A DNA stretch of 64,000 bases from an uncultured Clostridia bacterium. GTDB taxonomy: Bacteria; Bacillota; Clostridia; Oscillospirales; CAG-272. The position numbers and the translations under genes are program-made. The stretch lies in NCBI GenBank assembly GCA_947630625.1, contig CANRIL010000006.1, positions 35,834-99,833 on the forward strand, given 5' to 3'. The notes beneath the pieces were generated by a model. That model was not told where the DNA came from. It saw only the letters and a program-made list of their open reading frames with translations, and did no database searches. Position 1 is the stretch's first letter; each line of letters starts with the position of its first letter. Of the stretch, positions 23,979-32,076 are shown in pieces.

Positions 23979-25354
23979 GTTTTTTTATCCGGTTTGATCC
24001 CGCCGCCCGAAATTTTATCCTTTTTTGTGACAAGTCTTGACAGCTCCGCGGCGGCGGCGCGCGCCGATATGTCATATATGTCGGTGATTATCCTGATCCC
24101 GTAGAGTTCGGCGCGTTCGCGGACGCTTTTGATGCGGGACGGCGGGATCGTTTCGTCCCTTCCGTCGAGCGACGGGGCGACGAGGACGGCAATTTTTTCG
24201 TTGCCGCCGAACTGCGTCGTGACAGCGGCGAATTTATAAAGCTCCTCGGAGCCGACGCGCCCGTTCTTGCACGAAATGAAGACGGGGATCGCGCCGAGCA
24301 TGAAGATGCAGTCGATCTCGTTGTCGGAGCTGCCCTCCTCGCCGTCAAACGAGAGGCTGACGCCCGAAACGGCGCGTCCGTCCGACGAAACGTTACAGGC
24401 GACGGAGTTCATGTACAGTTCGAGAAGCGCGCCCGCGCTTTTGAGGCATGCGGCGACGGCGTGCGAGCGGCAGCGGTACCAGCGGCGCGAGGGGTCGCCT
24501 CCGCGCGGTTTCAATGCGCCGGACGAGACGAGGTCAGCGACGAGATTTGAGACGGCGCGTATTTTTGCCTCGTTGCCGTTTACGTAGATGTCGAGCGAGT
24601 GCTCCCCCTTCATGTGCAGCCTGTCGGGGACAAGGTCGTTCCACGTGCGGCGCGAGCGGCGCACCATCGCAGACCAGACGAGCGCGGTGTCGCGCGATAT
24701 CTCCTCCATCGTCATGCCGCGCGCGAGCAGTTCCGTGACTGTCGAGCGTTCGACAACGCCGCCGTATATGCGTATGCACTCGTCGACGCTCAAGGAGACG
24801 CGCGCGGTTTCTTCATCCGTGAACATGCGGACGACTGTTTCCGAGCCGTCTCCGGTTTTGCTGTAGCTTGTGAGTTTTCTGTCGGCGAAGTCGAGCCGGA
24901 TGCAGGAAAACCCGCCGGGCGCGCGCGAGTATACGTATCCCGCGGCGAGGTAGAGCTCCGGCGTTCCGCCCTCGATATCGAGGACGGCGTCGTCGCCGGC
25001 AAACGCTTCGAGTACGGCGGCGAGTTCCATCATGTCCGAGGTGTGCGTCTCGACGAATTCAACCTTTTCGGGCACGCAGCCGCGGGATTCCCAGAGGCGG
25101 CGGTACGCGTCCTTATATTTGCGGTAAACGGCGGAGGCGTGCTCCGGGACGATGAAGACGACGCGGCGCGGCAAAAGGAGCATCACGCCGAGCGCGTTAT
25201 ATATATGTGTGTCAGGGTCGTAGAGCTCGACGAGTGTGTCCGTCTTCCGCCCTCCCTCTCCCGCCGGGGCGGCAGTCCCTTCCGCGGCGACGGGTGTTTC
25301 CGCTTTGTCAGCCATGCTTTGTTTGTCAGCCTCCGCTTCATTATGGTTGCGCAT
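23975..25354 (-). CDS. CARF-domain nuclease-like protein (DUF1887/Card1-like)
   Basis: This 459-residue protein joins a Rossmann-like CARF domain (about residues 38-170) to a C-terminal PD-(D/E)xK nuclease-like fold (about 300-400). The CARF nucleotide-binding loop is visible as LDIEGGTPEL (126-133; compare the GGT loop of CARF proteins). The nuclease part has Glu312 (LLELY), Asp348 (NEIDCIFM) and Lys363 in FISCKNG. In the family DUF1887, which includes the cyclic-oligoadenylate-activated nucleases Card1 and Can2, the last motif is commonly E-x-K; here the acidic position is Ser361. No CRISPR array or cas gene is present in the window, so the activating signal is unknown. A TATACT sits only 5 bp before the ATG at 25354, so an internal ATG at 25315 with GGAGG 14 bp upstream may be the real start. 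Both leave the CARF domain intact. Confidence 0.82.
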   Translation of the reverse strand: MRNHNEAEADKQSMADKAETPVAAEGTAAPAGEGGRKTDTLVELYDPDTHIYNALGVMLLLPRRVVFIVPEHASAVYRKYKDAYRRLWESRGCVPEKVEFVETHTSDMMELAAVLEAFAGDDAVLDIEGGTPELYLAAGYVYSRAPGGFSCIRLDFADRKLTSYSKTGDGSETVVRMFTDEETARVSLSVDECIRIYGGVVERSTVTELLARGMTMEEISRDTALVWSAMVRRSRRTWNDLVPDRLHMKGEHSLDIYVNGNEAKIRAVSNLVADLVSSGALKPRGGDPSRRWYRCRSHAVAACLKSAGALLELYMNSVACNVSSDGRAVSGVSLSFDGEEGSSDNEIDCIFMLGAIPVFISCKNGRVGSEELYKFAAVTTQFGGNEKIAVLVAPSLDGRDETIPPSRIKSVRERAELYGIRIITDIYDISARAAAAELSRLVTKKDKISGGGIKPDKKT

Positions 25355-25427
25355 TTAAAGTATACACCATCCTTGCGGAAAAATAAAGGGGGATCGCGCG
25401 GTTTTTAAGCGGAATGAGCGATTCGGG

Positions 25428-25456
25428 TTGACAAATCGGCGCGCCTGTCTTAAAAT
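25428..25456 (+). promoter_or_regulatory. Promoter of the large glycoside hydrolase gene
   Basis: A perfect TTGACA (25428-25433) and TAAAAT (25451-25456) are spaced by 17 bp, about 58 bp before the ATG at 25515. The gene is divergent from the CARF gene. Confidence 0.87.
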
Positions 25457-25514
25457 TGAGTCAGAAAGCGCCGGGGAGAGCGAACGGCAAAAATTACGGA
25501 GGCGGAAGCAAAGG

Positions 25515-27956
25515 ATGGAAATTGAAAAAAAGTACGCGCCGATACTGCATACGGGGTTTGCTGAGAATTACACGGGTGCACAGATGAAGGAATTTGTCCG
25601 GCTCGTTGACGAGCGGGGATATTCGGGATTTTCAGCCGAGGGCAAGTCGTCGGTCGGGGCGACGGACGACATTGACGGCTGGGTCGACGGGTACATGCGC
25701 GGGCTCGCGGCGGCGTGCCGTGAATCCGAGGCGCGCGGGCTCGATGTCTGGATCTTCGACGAATGGGGCTATCCCACGGGGACGGCAGCCGGGAGGACGA
25801 TGCAGGGGCATCCGGAGTGGCGCTCGAAGACGCTGCACTGCGCGATAGATATGATAGTCGAGGAGGGAAAGACGGTGTCCGTCACCGCGCCGGAACATCT
25901 TTTATCGGCGGCGGCGTGGCACGTCAACCGCAACGTTTTCGCGGGACCTGCCGGAGGGTACGAGAATATCCCCGTCGTCGACGGGAAGCTGACGTATACG
26001 GCGGGACACAGGCGCTGCCGCCTTGTCGCCGCGACGTGGGAATACGACACGACGCGCACTGTCGGTGTTTTCCGGCACGACATGGAAAACGACGCGCAGT
26101 GTACGCTCGACCTGCTCTCGCGCGAGGCCGTTGAGAGGCTGCTTTCCGTGATGCACGGCGAATATTACCGCCGTATGCCGGAATTTTTCGGTGGGACGAT
26201 CAAGGGATTTTTCTACGACGAGCCGTTTTTGTCGTTCCCGTTGCCGTACACGTTTGATCTGATCGACGAATTCATTGAAAAAAAGGGCTACGATCCGACG
26301 CCGAGGCTGCCGCTGCTTGTTTCGGGCGGGTGCGGGGCGCTCCGCGACGACTGGCGCGATGTTGCGACGACGCGCATGGCGGAATCGTTTTTCGGCGCCA
26401 TGCAGAAGTGGTGCCACGCGCACGGCGTCGAGCTTGTGGGGCATCAGGACCTCGACCACGATATCCGCTCCACAAATTCGGTCAGCGGCGACTTTTTCAA
26501 GAACAATAAATACAACGACGCGCCGGGCGTCGATTACATCTGGGCGCAGATCAGACCCGATCACACCGCCGATTATCCGCGGTTCGCGGGTTCGTTCCGC
26601 CGCATGACGGGCAAGGCGCACGCGACGAGCGAAAGCTTTGCCGCCGTCGGAAACTGCCTTTTCCCCGACTATATGAGATGGGCGATGGAGTATCAGGCAG
26701 TGCGGGGGATCGACCGGTTTTACCTGATGATCGCCGCCCCGGAGGGAGGGCGCGGATTCGGGACGCCGCTCGATTTCGAGCATCCCGTGTCCCGCATGTT
26801 TGCAAGGGACGTAAACCGCCATGTTGCGGTCGTCAACAGCATGCTGAACGAAACGTCCCCGGCGGCGTCGGTCGCGCTTTATGTGCCGCGCGCACAGATA
26901 AACGCCGAATATCCGCCCGCGCGGGCTAACCGCGTCAGCCTTCATATGCCGTGGGAGTGGGTCAACGACACGGCGGAGGCGCTTATATACGCGCCGGTCG
27001 ATTTTGAATATATCTGGGACGAGATGATAACGTCGCTGCCGCTTTGCGGGGACGGCGCGCTTCTTTTGCCGACCGGGCAGAGGATAGACACGCTCGTGAT
27101 ACCTGCCGTTTACGCGCTCCCGGCGGATGTGGCTGAGAGAGTCCGTAAAATGCAGGAGCTGGGGGCAAAAATCGTATTTGTCAGCTTCGCGGCGGAGGGG
27201 TTTGTCGGTTCGGATGTGTGCACGTATCCGCGCGACATCGCCGCTCATGTCGGCGGCGGGCTGCGCCTCGGCGGCAGAGTTTCGCTGACGACGCGCCGGT
27301 CGGAAGACGGGGAATATTTCTTCCTTTTAAATGAATCGGCGGAGAAATACGAGGGGCTGCTCGGAATCGCGGGCGAGAATCTGCAAAAGTTCGACTTTGA
27401 AAGCGAAGAATGGTACGATGTTGACGACGAATCGCTGTCGCTGCCGCCGCTCGGACTTGCCGTATACCGCGCCGCGGGCGCGCCGGTCGGCAAACAGAGG
27501 CAGACGCCGACGGGTGCGGCGATTTTCCCGGACAATTGGCGCGTCACGCTGCCGGACGGCGGGAAACTTGAACTTGAAAGGCTGACAGACTGGCGCGAGT
27601 TTGCGGGGGCATATTCGGGGACGCTCACGTATGAGACGGAGATAAACGCGCCGCGCGACGGGCGTTATCGCCTGTTTTTGGGCGAGGTTTGCTGGGCAGC
27701 GTCCGTTTCGGTCGACGGCGGCGAGCCGGTCAACGTGCCGTTTGCGCCGTATGAGCGTGATCTCACGCTGACGGCGGGGACGCATACGCTTCGCGTCACG
27801 GTGCTCAACGCCGATGTTACATCAGTGCTCGGAACGCCCGAGGCGGAGGCGCGCGCGAGGGAGACGAGGCGGTTCAAGGACATTTTCGAGAACGACCGCG
27901 ACTACGTTTCCTCCGGGCTGCTCGGTCCCGTATATCTTCGCGAATACGAGATGTGA
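25515..27956 (+). CDS. Large unclassified glycoside hydrolase (GH106-like, putative)
   Basis: The protein is 813 residues without a signal peptide, so it is probably cytoplasmic. The N-terminal two thirds look like a (beta/alpha)8 glycosidase: LDVWIFDEWGYPTGTAAG at about residues 76-93, GFFYDEPFLSFPLPYT, and HATSESFAAVGN. The phrase resembling DE.GYPSG occurs in GH106-like alpha-L-rhamnosidase relatives and other large unassigned clostridial 'glycosyl hydrolases'. The last ~150 residues form a beta-sandwich with the look of a galactose-binding-like domain (GRYRLFLGEVCWAASVSVDGG). Likely acid residues are in FDEW and FYDEP, but I cannot assign the catalytic pair. The ATG at 25515 has GGAGG 15 bp upstream with an AAGG nearer; the in-frame TTG at 25428 is part of the promoter. 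The substrate is probably a plant or mucin oligosaccharide (inference). Confidence 0.8.
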   Translation: MEIEKKYAPILHTGFAENYTGAQMKEFVRLVDERGYSGFSAEGKSSVGATDDIDGWVDGYMRGLAAACRESEARGLDVWIFDEWGYPTGTAAGRTMQGHPEWRSKTLHCAIDMIVEEGKTVSVTAPEHLLSAAAWHVNRNVFAGPAGGYENIPVVDGKLTYTAGHRRCRLVAATWEYDTTRTVGVFRHDMENDAQCTLDLLSREAVERLLSVMHGEYYRRMPEFFGGTIKGFFYDEPFLSFPLPYTFDLIDEFIEKKGYDPTPRLPLLVSGGCGALRDDWRDVATTRMAESFFGAMQKWCHAHGVELVGHQDLDHDIRSTNSVSGDFFKNNKYNDAPGVDYIWAQIRPDHTADYPRFAGSFRRMTGKAHATSESFAAVGNCLFPDYMRWAMEYQAVRGIDRFYLMIAAPEGGRGFGTPLDFEHPVSRMFARDVNRHVAVVNSMLNETSPAASVALYVPRAQINAEYPPARANRVSLHMPWEWVNDTAEALIYAPVDFEYIWDEMITSLPLCGDGALLLPTGQRIDTLVIPAVYALPADVAERVRKMQELGAKIVFVSFAAEGFVGSDVCTYPRDIAAHVGGGLRLGGRVSLTTRRSEDGEYFFLLNESAEKYEGLLGIAGENLQKFDFESEEWYDVDDESLSLPPLGLAVYRAAGAPVGKQRQTPTGAAIFPDNWRVTLPDGGKLELERLTDWREFAGAYSGTLTYETEINAPRDGRYRLFLGEVCWAASVSVDGGEPVNVPFAPYERDLTLTAGTHTLRVTVLNADVTSVLGTPEAEARARETRRFKDIFENDRDYVSSGLLGPVYLREYEM

Positions 27957-28057
27957 GAGCGAATAAAAAATCATATAAAATCGCGCCGGACTATGGCAAT
28001 AGAGCTGAATTTGTGATAAAATTATAGATAACGATCAACCGAAAGGATTTTTAAATT

Positions 28058-29050
28058 ATGAAAAAGCGGATCATATCGGCAATACTCGCAGCCGCGTGCA
28101 TTATAGCGATGTTCGCGTTCGCCGCGTGCGACACGGGCTCCACAGGTTCCGGCAGCGAGACAGGCGGCAGCGGGCAGCAGGGCGGACAGACGCCGAGCGG
28201 CGGGAACAACGGAAACAACGGCAGCAACGGCGGCTCGCAGCAGGGCGGCGAGGAACTGACCGACCCGACCGGCAGGTATTCGAAATTCGACCTTCGCGCG
28301 ACGTATGACGAAAATACATCGACGAAGATAAGCTTTACGGACGGCGGCGCTTCCGTCAACGGAGAGGGCGCGTCCGCAGAGGGCACGACCGTTCTGATAG
28401 TCGGCGAGGGGACGTTCATAGTTTCCGGTTCATGCTCCGACGGGCAGATCATCGTTGAGGTCAAGGACAAGGAAAAGGTCCAGCTCGTATTCAACGGGCT
28501 GAAGCTCGCGTCGAAGACGAAGGCTCCGGTCTGGGTAAAGAGCGGCGACAAGGTGTCGATCACCCTTGTCGACGGGACGACGAGCACGCTTGAGGATACT
28601 GCCGCATACGCCGACGCGAACGCGGACGGCGAGCCGAACGCATGCCTCTTCTCAAAAATCGACCTGACGATCAACGGCACGGGCACGCTCAACGTGAAAA
28701 GCGTTGTAAACAACGGCATCACGACGAAGGACGATCTGAAGATCGTCAGCGGCACGATCAATGTGACGGCAAAAAATCACGGTATTCGCGGCAACGACAG
28801 CGTCTCGATCAGGGACGGCGCGATAACGGTCACGTGCGACAACGACGGCATAAAAACGTCGAAAGATGATGATCCCGAAAAGGGTTATATCTATATCGAG
28901 GGCGGCACGATAACGGTCAACGCCGGGGACGACGGGCTCCAGGCGGTCACTGATATAACGGCGACGGCGGGCAGCATCAAGCTCACGGTCGGCGGCAAAA
29001 CCGTAAATTGCGACGGCACGACGAACATCAAGGACGGCGTTATAAAATAA
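28058..29050 (+). CDS. Carbohydrate-binding lipoprotein, Cthe_2159-like
   Basis: This 330-residue protein has a lipoprotein signal (lipidated Cys24 in FAAC) and then a Gly/Ser/Asn/Gln linker (about residues 25-65). The body consists of short regular strands: ILVGEGTFIVSGSC-like, KIDLTINGTGTLNVKS, NGITTKDDLKIVSGTINV, HGIRGNDSVSIRDGAITV, DGIKTSKDDD and DDGLQAV. This is the right-handed beta-helix repeat of the Cthe_2159 family, a calcium-dependent cellulose/pectin-binding fold related to polysaccharide lyases. The D-D/N-D-G turns are likely Ca sites. It should display a glycan-binding surface on the outer membrane face. RBS AAAGGA lies 9-10 bp before the ATG. A terminator follows. Confidence 0.86.
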   Translation: MKKRIISAILAAACIIAMFAFAACDTGSTGSGSETGGSGQQGGQTPSGGNNGNNGSNGGSQQGGEELTDPTGRYSKFDLRATYDENTSTKISFTDGGASVNGEGASAEGTTVLIVGEGTFIVSGSCSDGQIIVEVKDKEKVQLVFNGLKLASKTKAPVWVKSGDKVSITLVDGTTSTLEDTAAYADANADGEPNACLFSKIDLTINGTGTLNVKSVVNNGITTKDDLKIVSGTINVTAKNHGIRGNDSVSIRDGAITVTCDNDGIKTSKDDDPEKGYIYIEGGTITVNAGDDGLQAVTDITATAGSIKLTVGGKTVNCDGTTNIKDGVIK

Positions 29051-29098
29051 GGATAACATCGGGGGCGGCTCCCTTCGCGGGAGCCACCCGTGCCATTC

Positions 29099-29132
29099 GG
29101 CGGCGGGTCTGATGCGCCGCCTGATTTTTTTT
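29099..29132 (+). terminator. Terminator of the Cthe_2159-like gene
   Basis: A 7-bp GC stem (29099-29105 with 29115-29121) with a 9-base loop is followed by TGATTTTTTTT. A second hairpin without a U-run (29067-29085) precedes it. Confidence 0.8.
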
Positions 29133-29153
29133 CGCCTGATCTGCCGCGAAAAC

Positions 29154-29182
29154 ATGACAATTCCCACGCAATAGTGTATAAT
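29154..29182 (+). promoter_or_regulatory. Promoter of the Fic gene
   Basis: ATGACA (29154-29159) and a perfect TATAAT (29177-29182) are spaced by 17 bp, about 49 bp before the ATG at 29231. Confidence 0.8.
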
Positions 29183-29230
29183 AAGAGCCGGGGACACGTT
29201 TTGAAAGAGATTTCTTTGCGGAGGCGCGAC

Positions 29231-29992
29231 ATGGTTGACTATGAAAAGGTCGTTTCATACTGGAAGGAGAAGCGGATAACTACGGACGCTGAGCTTGCGG
29301 AGGCGCTGAACGGTCACAGCATCGCTTTTGCGTATAATTCCGGAAAGCTTGAAAACGAAAACGTCACGTATAACGACACGAGGGAAATTTTCGAGCATGA
29401 CGGGGTTTCGTCGTATACCGGAGATCTTCGGACGCTGTTTGAGATCAGCAATGCGAGGGAGGCAAACGAATTTCTGCTCACTGCCTTCGGCGAAAAAATA
29501 CCTCTTGACGAAGAGCTTATAAAGGAAATTCAGCGCATTCTGACGCAAAAAACGTACGATGCGAGAAGATGGCGGCTTGGGGAACGTCCCGGAGAATATA
29601 AGCGCCATGATTTTGTCACCGGAAAGAATGAGATCGGCGCACCCCCTGAGGATGTTCACGAAGAGATGGCGGAGCTTGTTTCCGAAATGGTCAGCATCCC
29701 GGACGACAAAGCGCTGACTGCCGCCGCATATTTTCATGCAAAATTTGAAAATATCCACCCGTTTGCGGACGGAAACGGCAGGGCGGGGAGGCTGCTCATG
29801 AATTATATCCTTCTCTTGCACGATCGCCCGCCCATAATCATACATGAAGAAGACCGCAGGGAATATTACGGCGCGCTTGAGGCGTGGGACGAGGGGCAGG
29901 AGCTGGCACCGCTTGTGAATTTTCTTAAAGAGCAGACGGTAAAGACATGGGAAAAGCAGGTGCTGCGTAGAGAGCGCAAAGATAACGGATAG
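29231..29992 (+). CDS. Fic-domain protein, class II (N-terminal inhibitory motif)
   Basis: The protein is 253 residues. The catalytic Fic motif is complete: HPFADGNGRAGR at residues 176-187, with His176 as the general base. An N-terminal inhibitory motif S-x-x-x-E-N is present as SGKLEN (37-42), the mark of class II Fic proteins, in which Glu41 would pair with Arg187 and block ATP. Fic enzymes usually transfer AMP (sometimes UMP or phosphate) to Ser/Thr/Tyr of target proteins. No small antitoxin gene lies beside it, consistent with self-inhibition. The ATG at 29231 has GGAGG 7 bp upstream and a promoter; the in-frame start at 29090 lies in the previous terminator and is rejected. The target is unknown. 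Confidence 0.93.
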   Translation: MVDYEKVVSYWKEKRITTDAELAEALNGHSIAFAYNSGKLENENVTYNDTREIFEHDGVSSYTGDLRTLFEISNAREANEFLLTAFGEKIPLDEELIKEIQRILTQKTYDARRWRLGERPGEYKRHDFVTGKNEIGAPPEDVHEEMAELVSEMVSIPDDKALTAAAYFHAKFENIHPFADGNGRAGRLLMNYILLLHDRPPIIIHEEDRREYYGALEAWDEGQELAPLVNFLKEQTVKTWEKQVLRRERKDNG

Positions 29993-30000
29993 AAAAAACT

Positions 30001-30041
30001 GACCGGCGCTTTTATGATCGTTTGACATAAAAGCGCCGGTC
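30001..30041. terminator. Bidirectional terminator between Fic and XRE genes
   Basis: A perfect 16-bp stem (30001-30016 with 30026-30041) with a 9-base loop lies between two convergent stop codons. On the minus strand it runs into TTTTTT; on the plus strand into AATAATTTA. Confidence 0.9.
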
Positions 30042-30055
30042 AATAATTTATGGGT

Positions 30056-30640
30056 TCATTTTACATATGAGAGCACTATAATTGCAATTGCTGCAATGAT
30101 CGCGCCAATTAAACCGCCGACTAAGAATTTCAGGGCAGTCTGATAAGGTCTTTTTCCAATCTCCCTCTGCTTTTGGATCAGAGAAAGAGTGTTGCCCTCG
30201 CTAAAAGCCACGATTTCTTTGTATGTGTGAATGTTATTGCTTTTTTTAAGTTTTTCAACCAGAACGGCTGTTATGAGAGTTATCAGATATAGAATAGCCC
30301 AGATAATAACTCCGTAAATTCTCAAAAACACAACAAGAGGAACAAATACGGCAATGCTCGCGATAAAAAGAACTGCGAACAGTTTTGCGAGCCGGTTGAA
30401 TTTTCCGACTTTCTCTTTGTCAATTTCCTGCTTCATGATTTCAATATCTCCTTTTATCAATTGGTCAAGAGATATTTCAAACAAGGAGCTGAGAGCCAAA
30501 AGACTGTGGATGTCCGGGTAACTCTTTTCATTTTCCCAGTTGGAGATCGTTTGCCGAGTGACGTATATTTTCTCAGCAAGCTCCTCCTGCGAAAGCCCCA
30601 GCGCACTGCGCAGTTTTTTGATCTGTGATCCTACCTCCAT
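30056..30640 (-). CDS. XRE-family regulator with C-terminal membrane helices (1)
   Basis: The protein is 194 residues. Residues 4-60 form a typical XRE helix-turn-helix (LRSALGLSQEELAEKIYVTRQTISNWENEKSYPDI). It is followed by a charged linker and three hydrophobic segments (about 86-108, 110-127 and 172-192). Membrane-tethered XRE proteins of this kind are common in Clostridia and are thought to respond to envelope or peptide stress; the regulon here is unknown. The gene is clearly more AT-rich than the neighbourhood. The ATG at 30640 has GGGGGTGA upstream. It is a likely transfer with the second XRE gene downstream on the same strand. Confidence 0.87.
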   Translation of the reverse strand: MEVGSQIKKLRSALGLSQEELAEKIYVTRQTISNWENEKSYPDIHSLLALSSLFEISLDQLIKGDIEIMKQEIDKEKVGKFNRLAKLFAVLFIASIAVFVPLVVFLRIYGVIIWAILYLITLITAVLVEKLKKSNNIHTYKEIVAFSEGNTLSLIQKQREIGKRPYQTALKFLVGGLIGAIIAAIAIIVLSYVK

Positions 30641-31037
30641 TTAATTCACCCCCTTTTTTTACGAGCTGCATTCTCCTGACCTGAGATAATTTTACCATTA
30701 ACGAACAGGGAGCGTCTATCAAAAGTCTTTTACATCGGGTGTAATTCTGTAAAAATCCTTTTTTAAGAGACGCACATGACTGTTTTTAATTCTGCACCTG
30801 ATACCGGAACTGCCCTCATCAGAGCTTGAGTGCTGCCGGCGAGGAAAATACAGAGGGGAGGCGGCTGCACCCGTTTTTGTATGCAAAGTTTATGTTATAG
30901 TTTTCTGGCAAAGTTCTTTAAGCTAAAAATATGCTTATATCACAAAAGAGATTTCCCGCAATATTCAACGTCAATTTCCCTTCCGCCGGGATAATATTCC
31001 TTCTGTAAAACTATAAATCCGGCAGGCGGCTTACAGT
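30641..31037. other. AT-rich intergenic region between two XRE genes
   Basis: About 400 bases without a coding frame. TAAAAT-like -10 elements for the gene at 30640 are visible near 30685-30695 on the minus strand, but no well-spaced -35 matches. I see no RNA gene, repeat or terminator. Confidence 0.5.
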
Positions 31038-31790
31038 TTATTCATATATTTTCCCGACAATGTATATCGGAACAAAAAGAGCGCCAAGCAGCAGGACAAG
31101 CATTACATATCTTTCTATGGAGAACCAAAGCTCAAAATTAAAATAACCGATGATCAGAGCCAGCAGGGGGAATACTGTCATTTCCGTAAGTAAAGCTGCC
31201 CGAGCTGCATTTACGATATGCGGCCAGTTTCTGTTGTTGAAGTGAAGTCCCGGAATGTGCATCCTGACGAAGCCGTCATATATCCCCGATATTTTGTTTT
31301 GGTCATAGTAAAGCGGGAGCTTCGTTCGCGCAAAGAAGCAGAAGTACGCCCCGAAAACAAATGTGAGGATCGCATTTATAATGACTGATGTCGTCAGACG
31401 GTCTTTCTGATAGAGCAGGAACAGACAAATTCCTCCGGATAAGCACCCTAAAATATATATGATCCTCCATGGTCCCTTTTCGCCCCATACCCTTGTCGGA
31501 GCCGCTTCATTATATACGATCGCGGTTTTCACAATGTCTTCTACGGCTTCGGGCGGCAGCGGCTGTTTTTCGATGCGTTCGCCGGCTAACAGTTCCGTCA
31601 CTGTCACGCCAAGCGTATCTGCCAAAGGGATCAGCAGGGCTGTGTCGGGGACCGTTTTGCCCGTCTCCCACTTACTGATCGCCTTATCTGAGATAAACAG
31701 CTTCTCTCCCAGTTCCTTTTGCGTATAGCCTTTTTCCTTACGTAACTGCGCTGCAAACGCTCCGAATTTTGCTTTATCGAATTCATACAT
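31038..31790 (-). CDS. XRE-family regulator with C-terminal membrane helices (2)
   Basis: The protein is 250 residues. The N-terminal XRE domain is clear (LRKEKGYTQKELGEKLFISDKAISKWETGKTVPD), with recognition helix around residues 28-50. After a linker to about residue 105, at least four hydrophobic helices follow (IIYILGCLSGGICLFLLY, VIINAILTFVFGAYFCFF, LLTEMTVFPLLALIIGYF, YVMLVLLLGALFVPIYIVG). The ATG at 31790 stands 8 bp from AGGAGG; a GTG at 31799 overlaps that ribosome site and is therefore rejected. It is paralogous in design to the gene at 30056. A dyad GACG-N5-CGTC in its promoter spacer may be a self-operator. Confidence 0.86.
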   Translation of the reverse strand: MYEFDKAKFGAFAAQLRKEKGYTQKELGEKLFISDKAISKWETGKTVPDTALLIPLADTLGVTVTELLAGERIEKQPLPPEAVEDIVKTAIVYNEAAPTRVWGEKGPWRIIYILGCLSGGICLFLLYQKDRLTTSVIINAILTFVFGAYFCFFARTKLPLYYDQNKISGIYDGFVRMHIPGLHFNNRNWPHIVNAARAALLTEMTVFPLLALIIGYFNFELWFSIERYVMLVLLLGALFVPIYIVGKIYE

Positions 31791-31812
31791 ATCGGTCACC
31801 TCCTACGAAAAA

Positions 31813-31841
31813 ATTATAGACGTTCAGCGTCGTTTTTTCAA
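31813..31841 (-). promoter_or_regulatory. Promoter of XRE gene 2 with a dyad in the spacer
   Basis: On the minus strand TTGAAA (31836-31841) and TATAAT (31813-31818) are 17 bp apart. GACG-N5-CGTC (31819-31831) occupies the spacer and could bind a regulator. Confidence 0.82.
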
Positions 31842-32018
31842 CCGCCTGTCAGGCGAATCGGGGGTAATATTAGTAAATCCATAGTAGAATCGGGAAGAGA
31901 ATACGCGGCCGCAAATTGTATCATGCCTGAAAAACGCTTATTTGTTTTATAGTTTCCAAAAAAACGTCCGCTTAAGAAAAACATTCGCGCGGCGGCGCAT
32001 ATCCGGTTTATTCTGTCC

Positions 32019-32047
32019 TTGACATTTAAAAACGCGGCGAGTATAAT
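32019..32047 (+). promoter_or_regulatory. Consensus promoter of the CPBP protease gene
   Basis: A perfect TTGACA (32019-32024) and TATAAT (32042-32047) are 17 bp apart, about 29 bp before the ATG at 32077. Confidence 0.92.
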
Positions 32048-32076
32048 GAAATTATTAAGAGATCGGAGGCGGATAT

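Noticed and set aside
23975..25354. CRISPR locus near the CARF nuclease
   Set aside because: No repeat-spacer array and no cas gene could be found in the window; the protein is treated as an orphan.
25428..25514. N-terminal extension of the large glycosidase from TTG 25428
   Set aside because: This TTG is part of the -35 hexamer; the ATG at 25515 has a ribosome site.
25902..27248. 448-residue minus-strand frame in the large glycosidase gene
   Set aside because: No motif or start signal; the plus-strand product has coherent glycosidase motifs.
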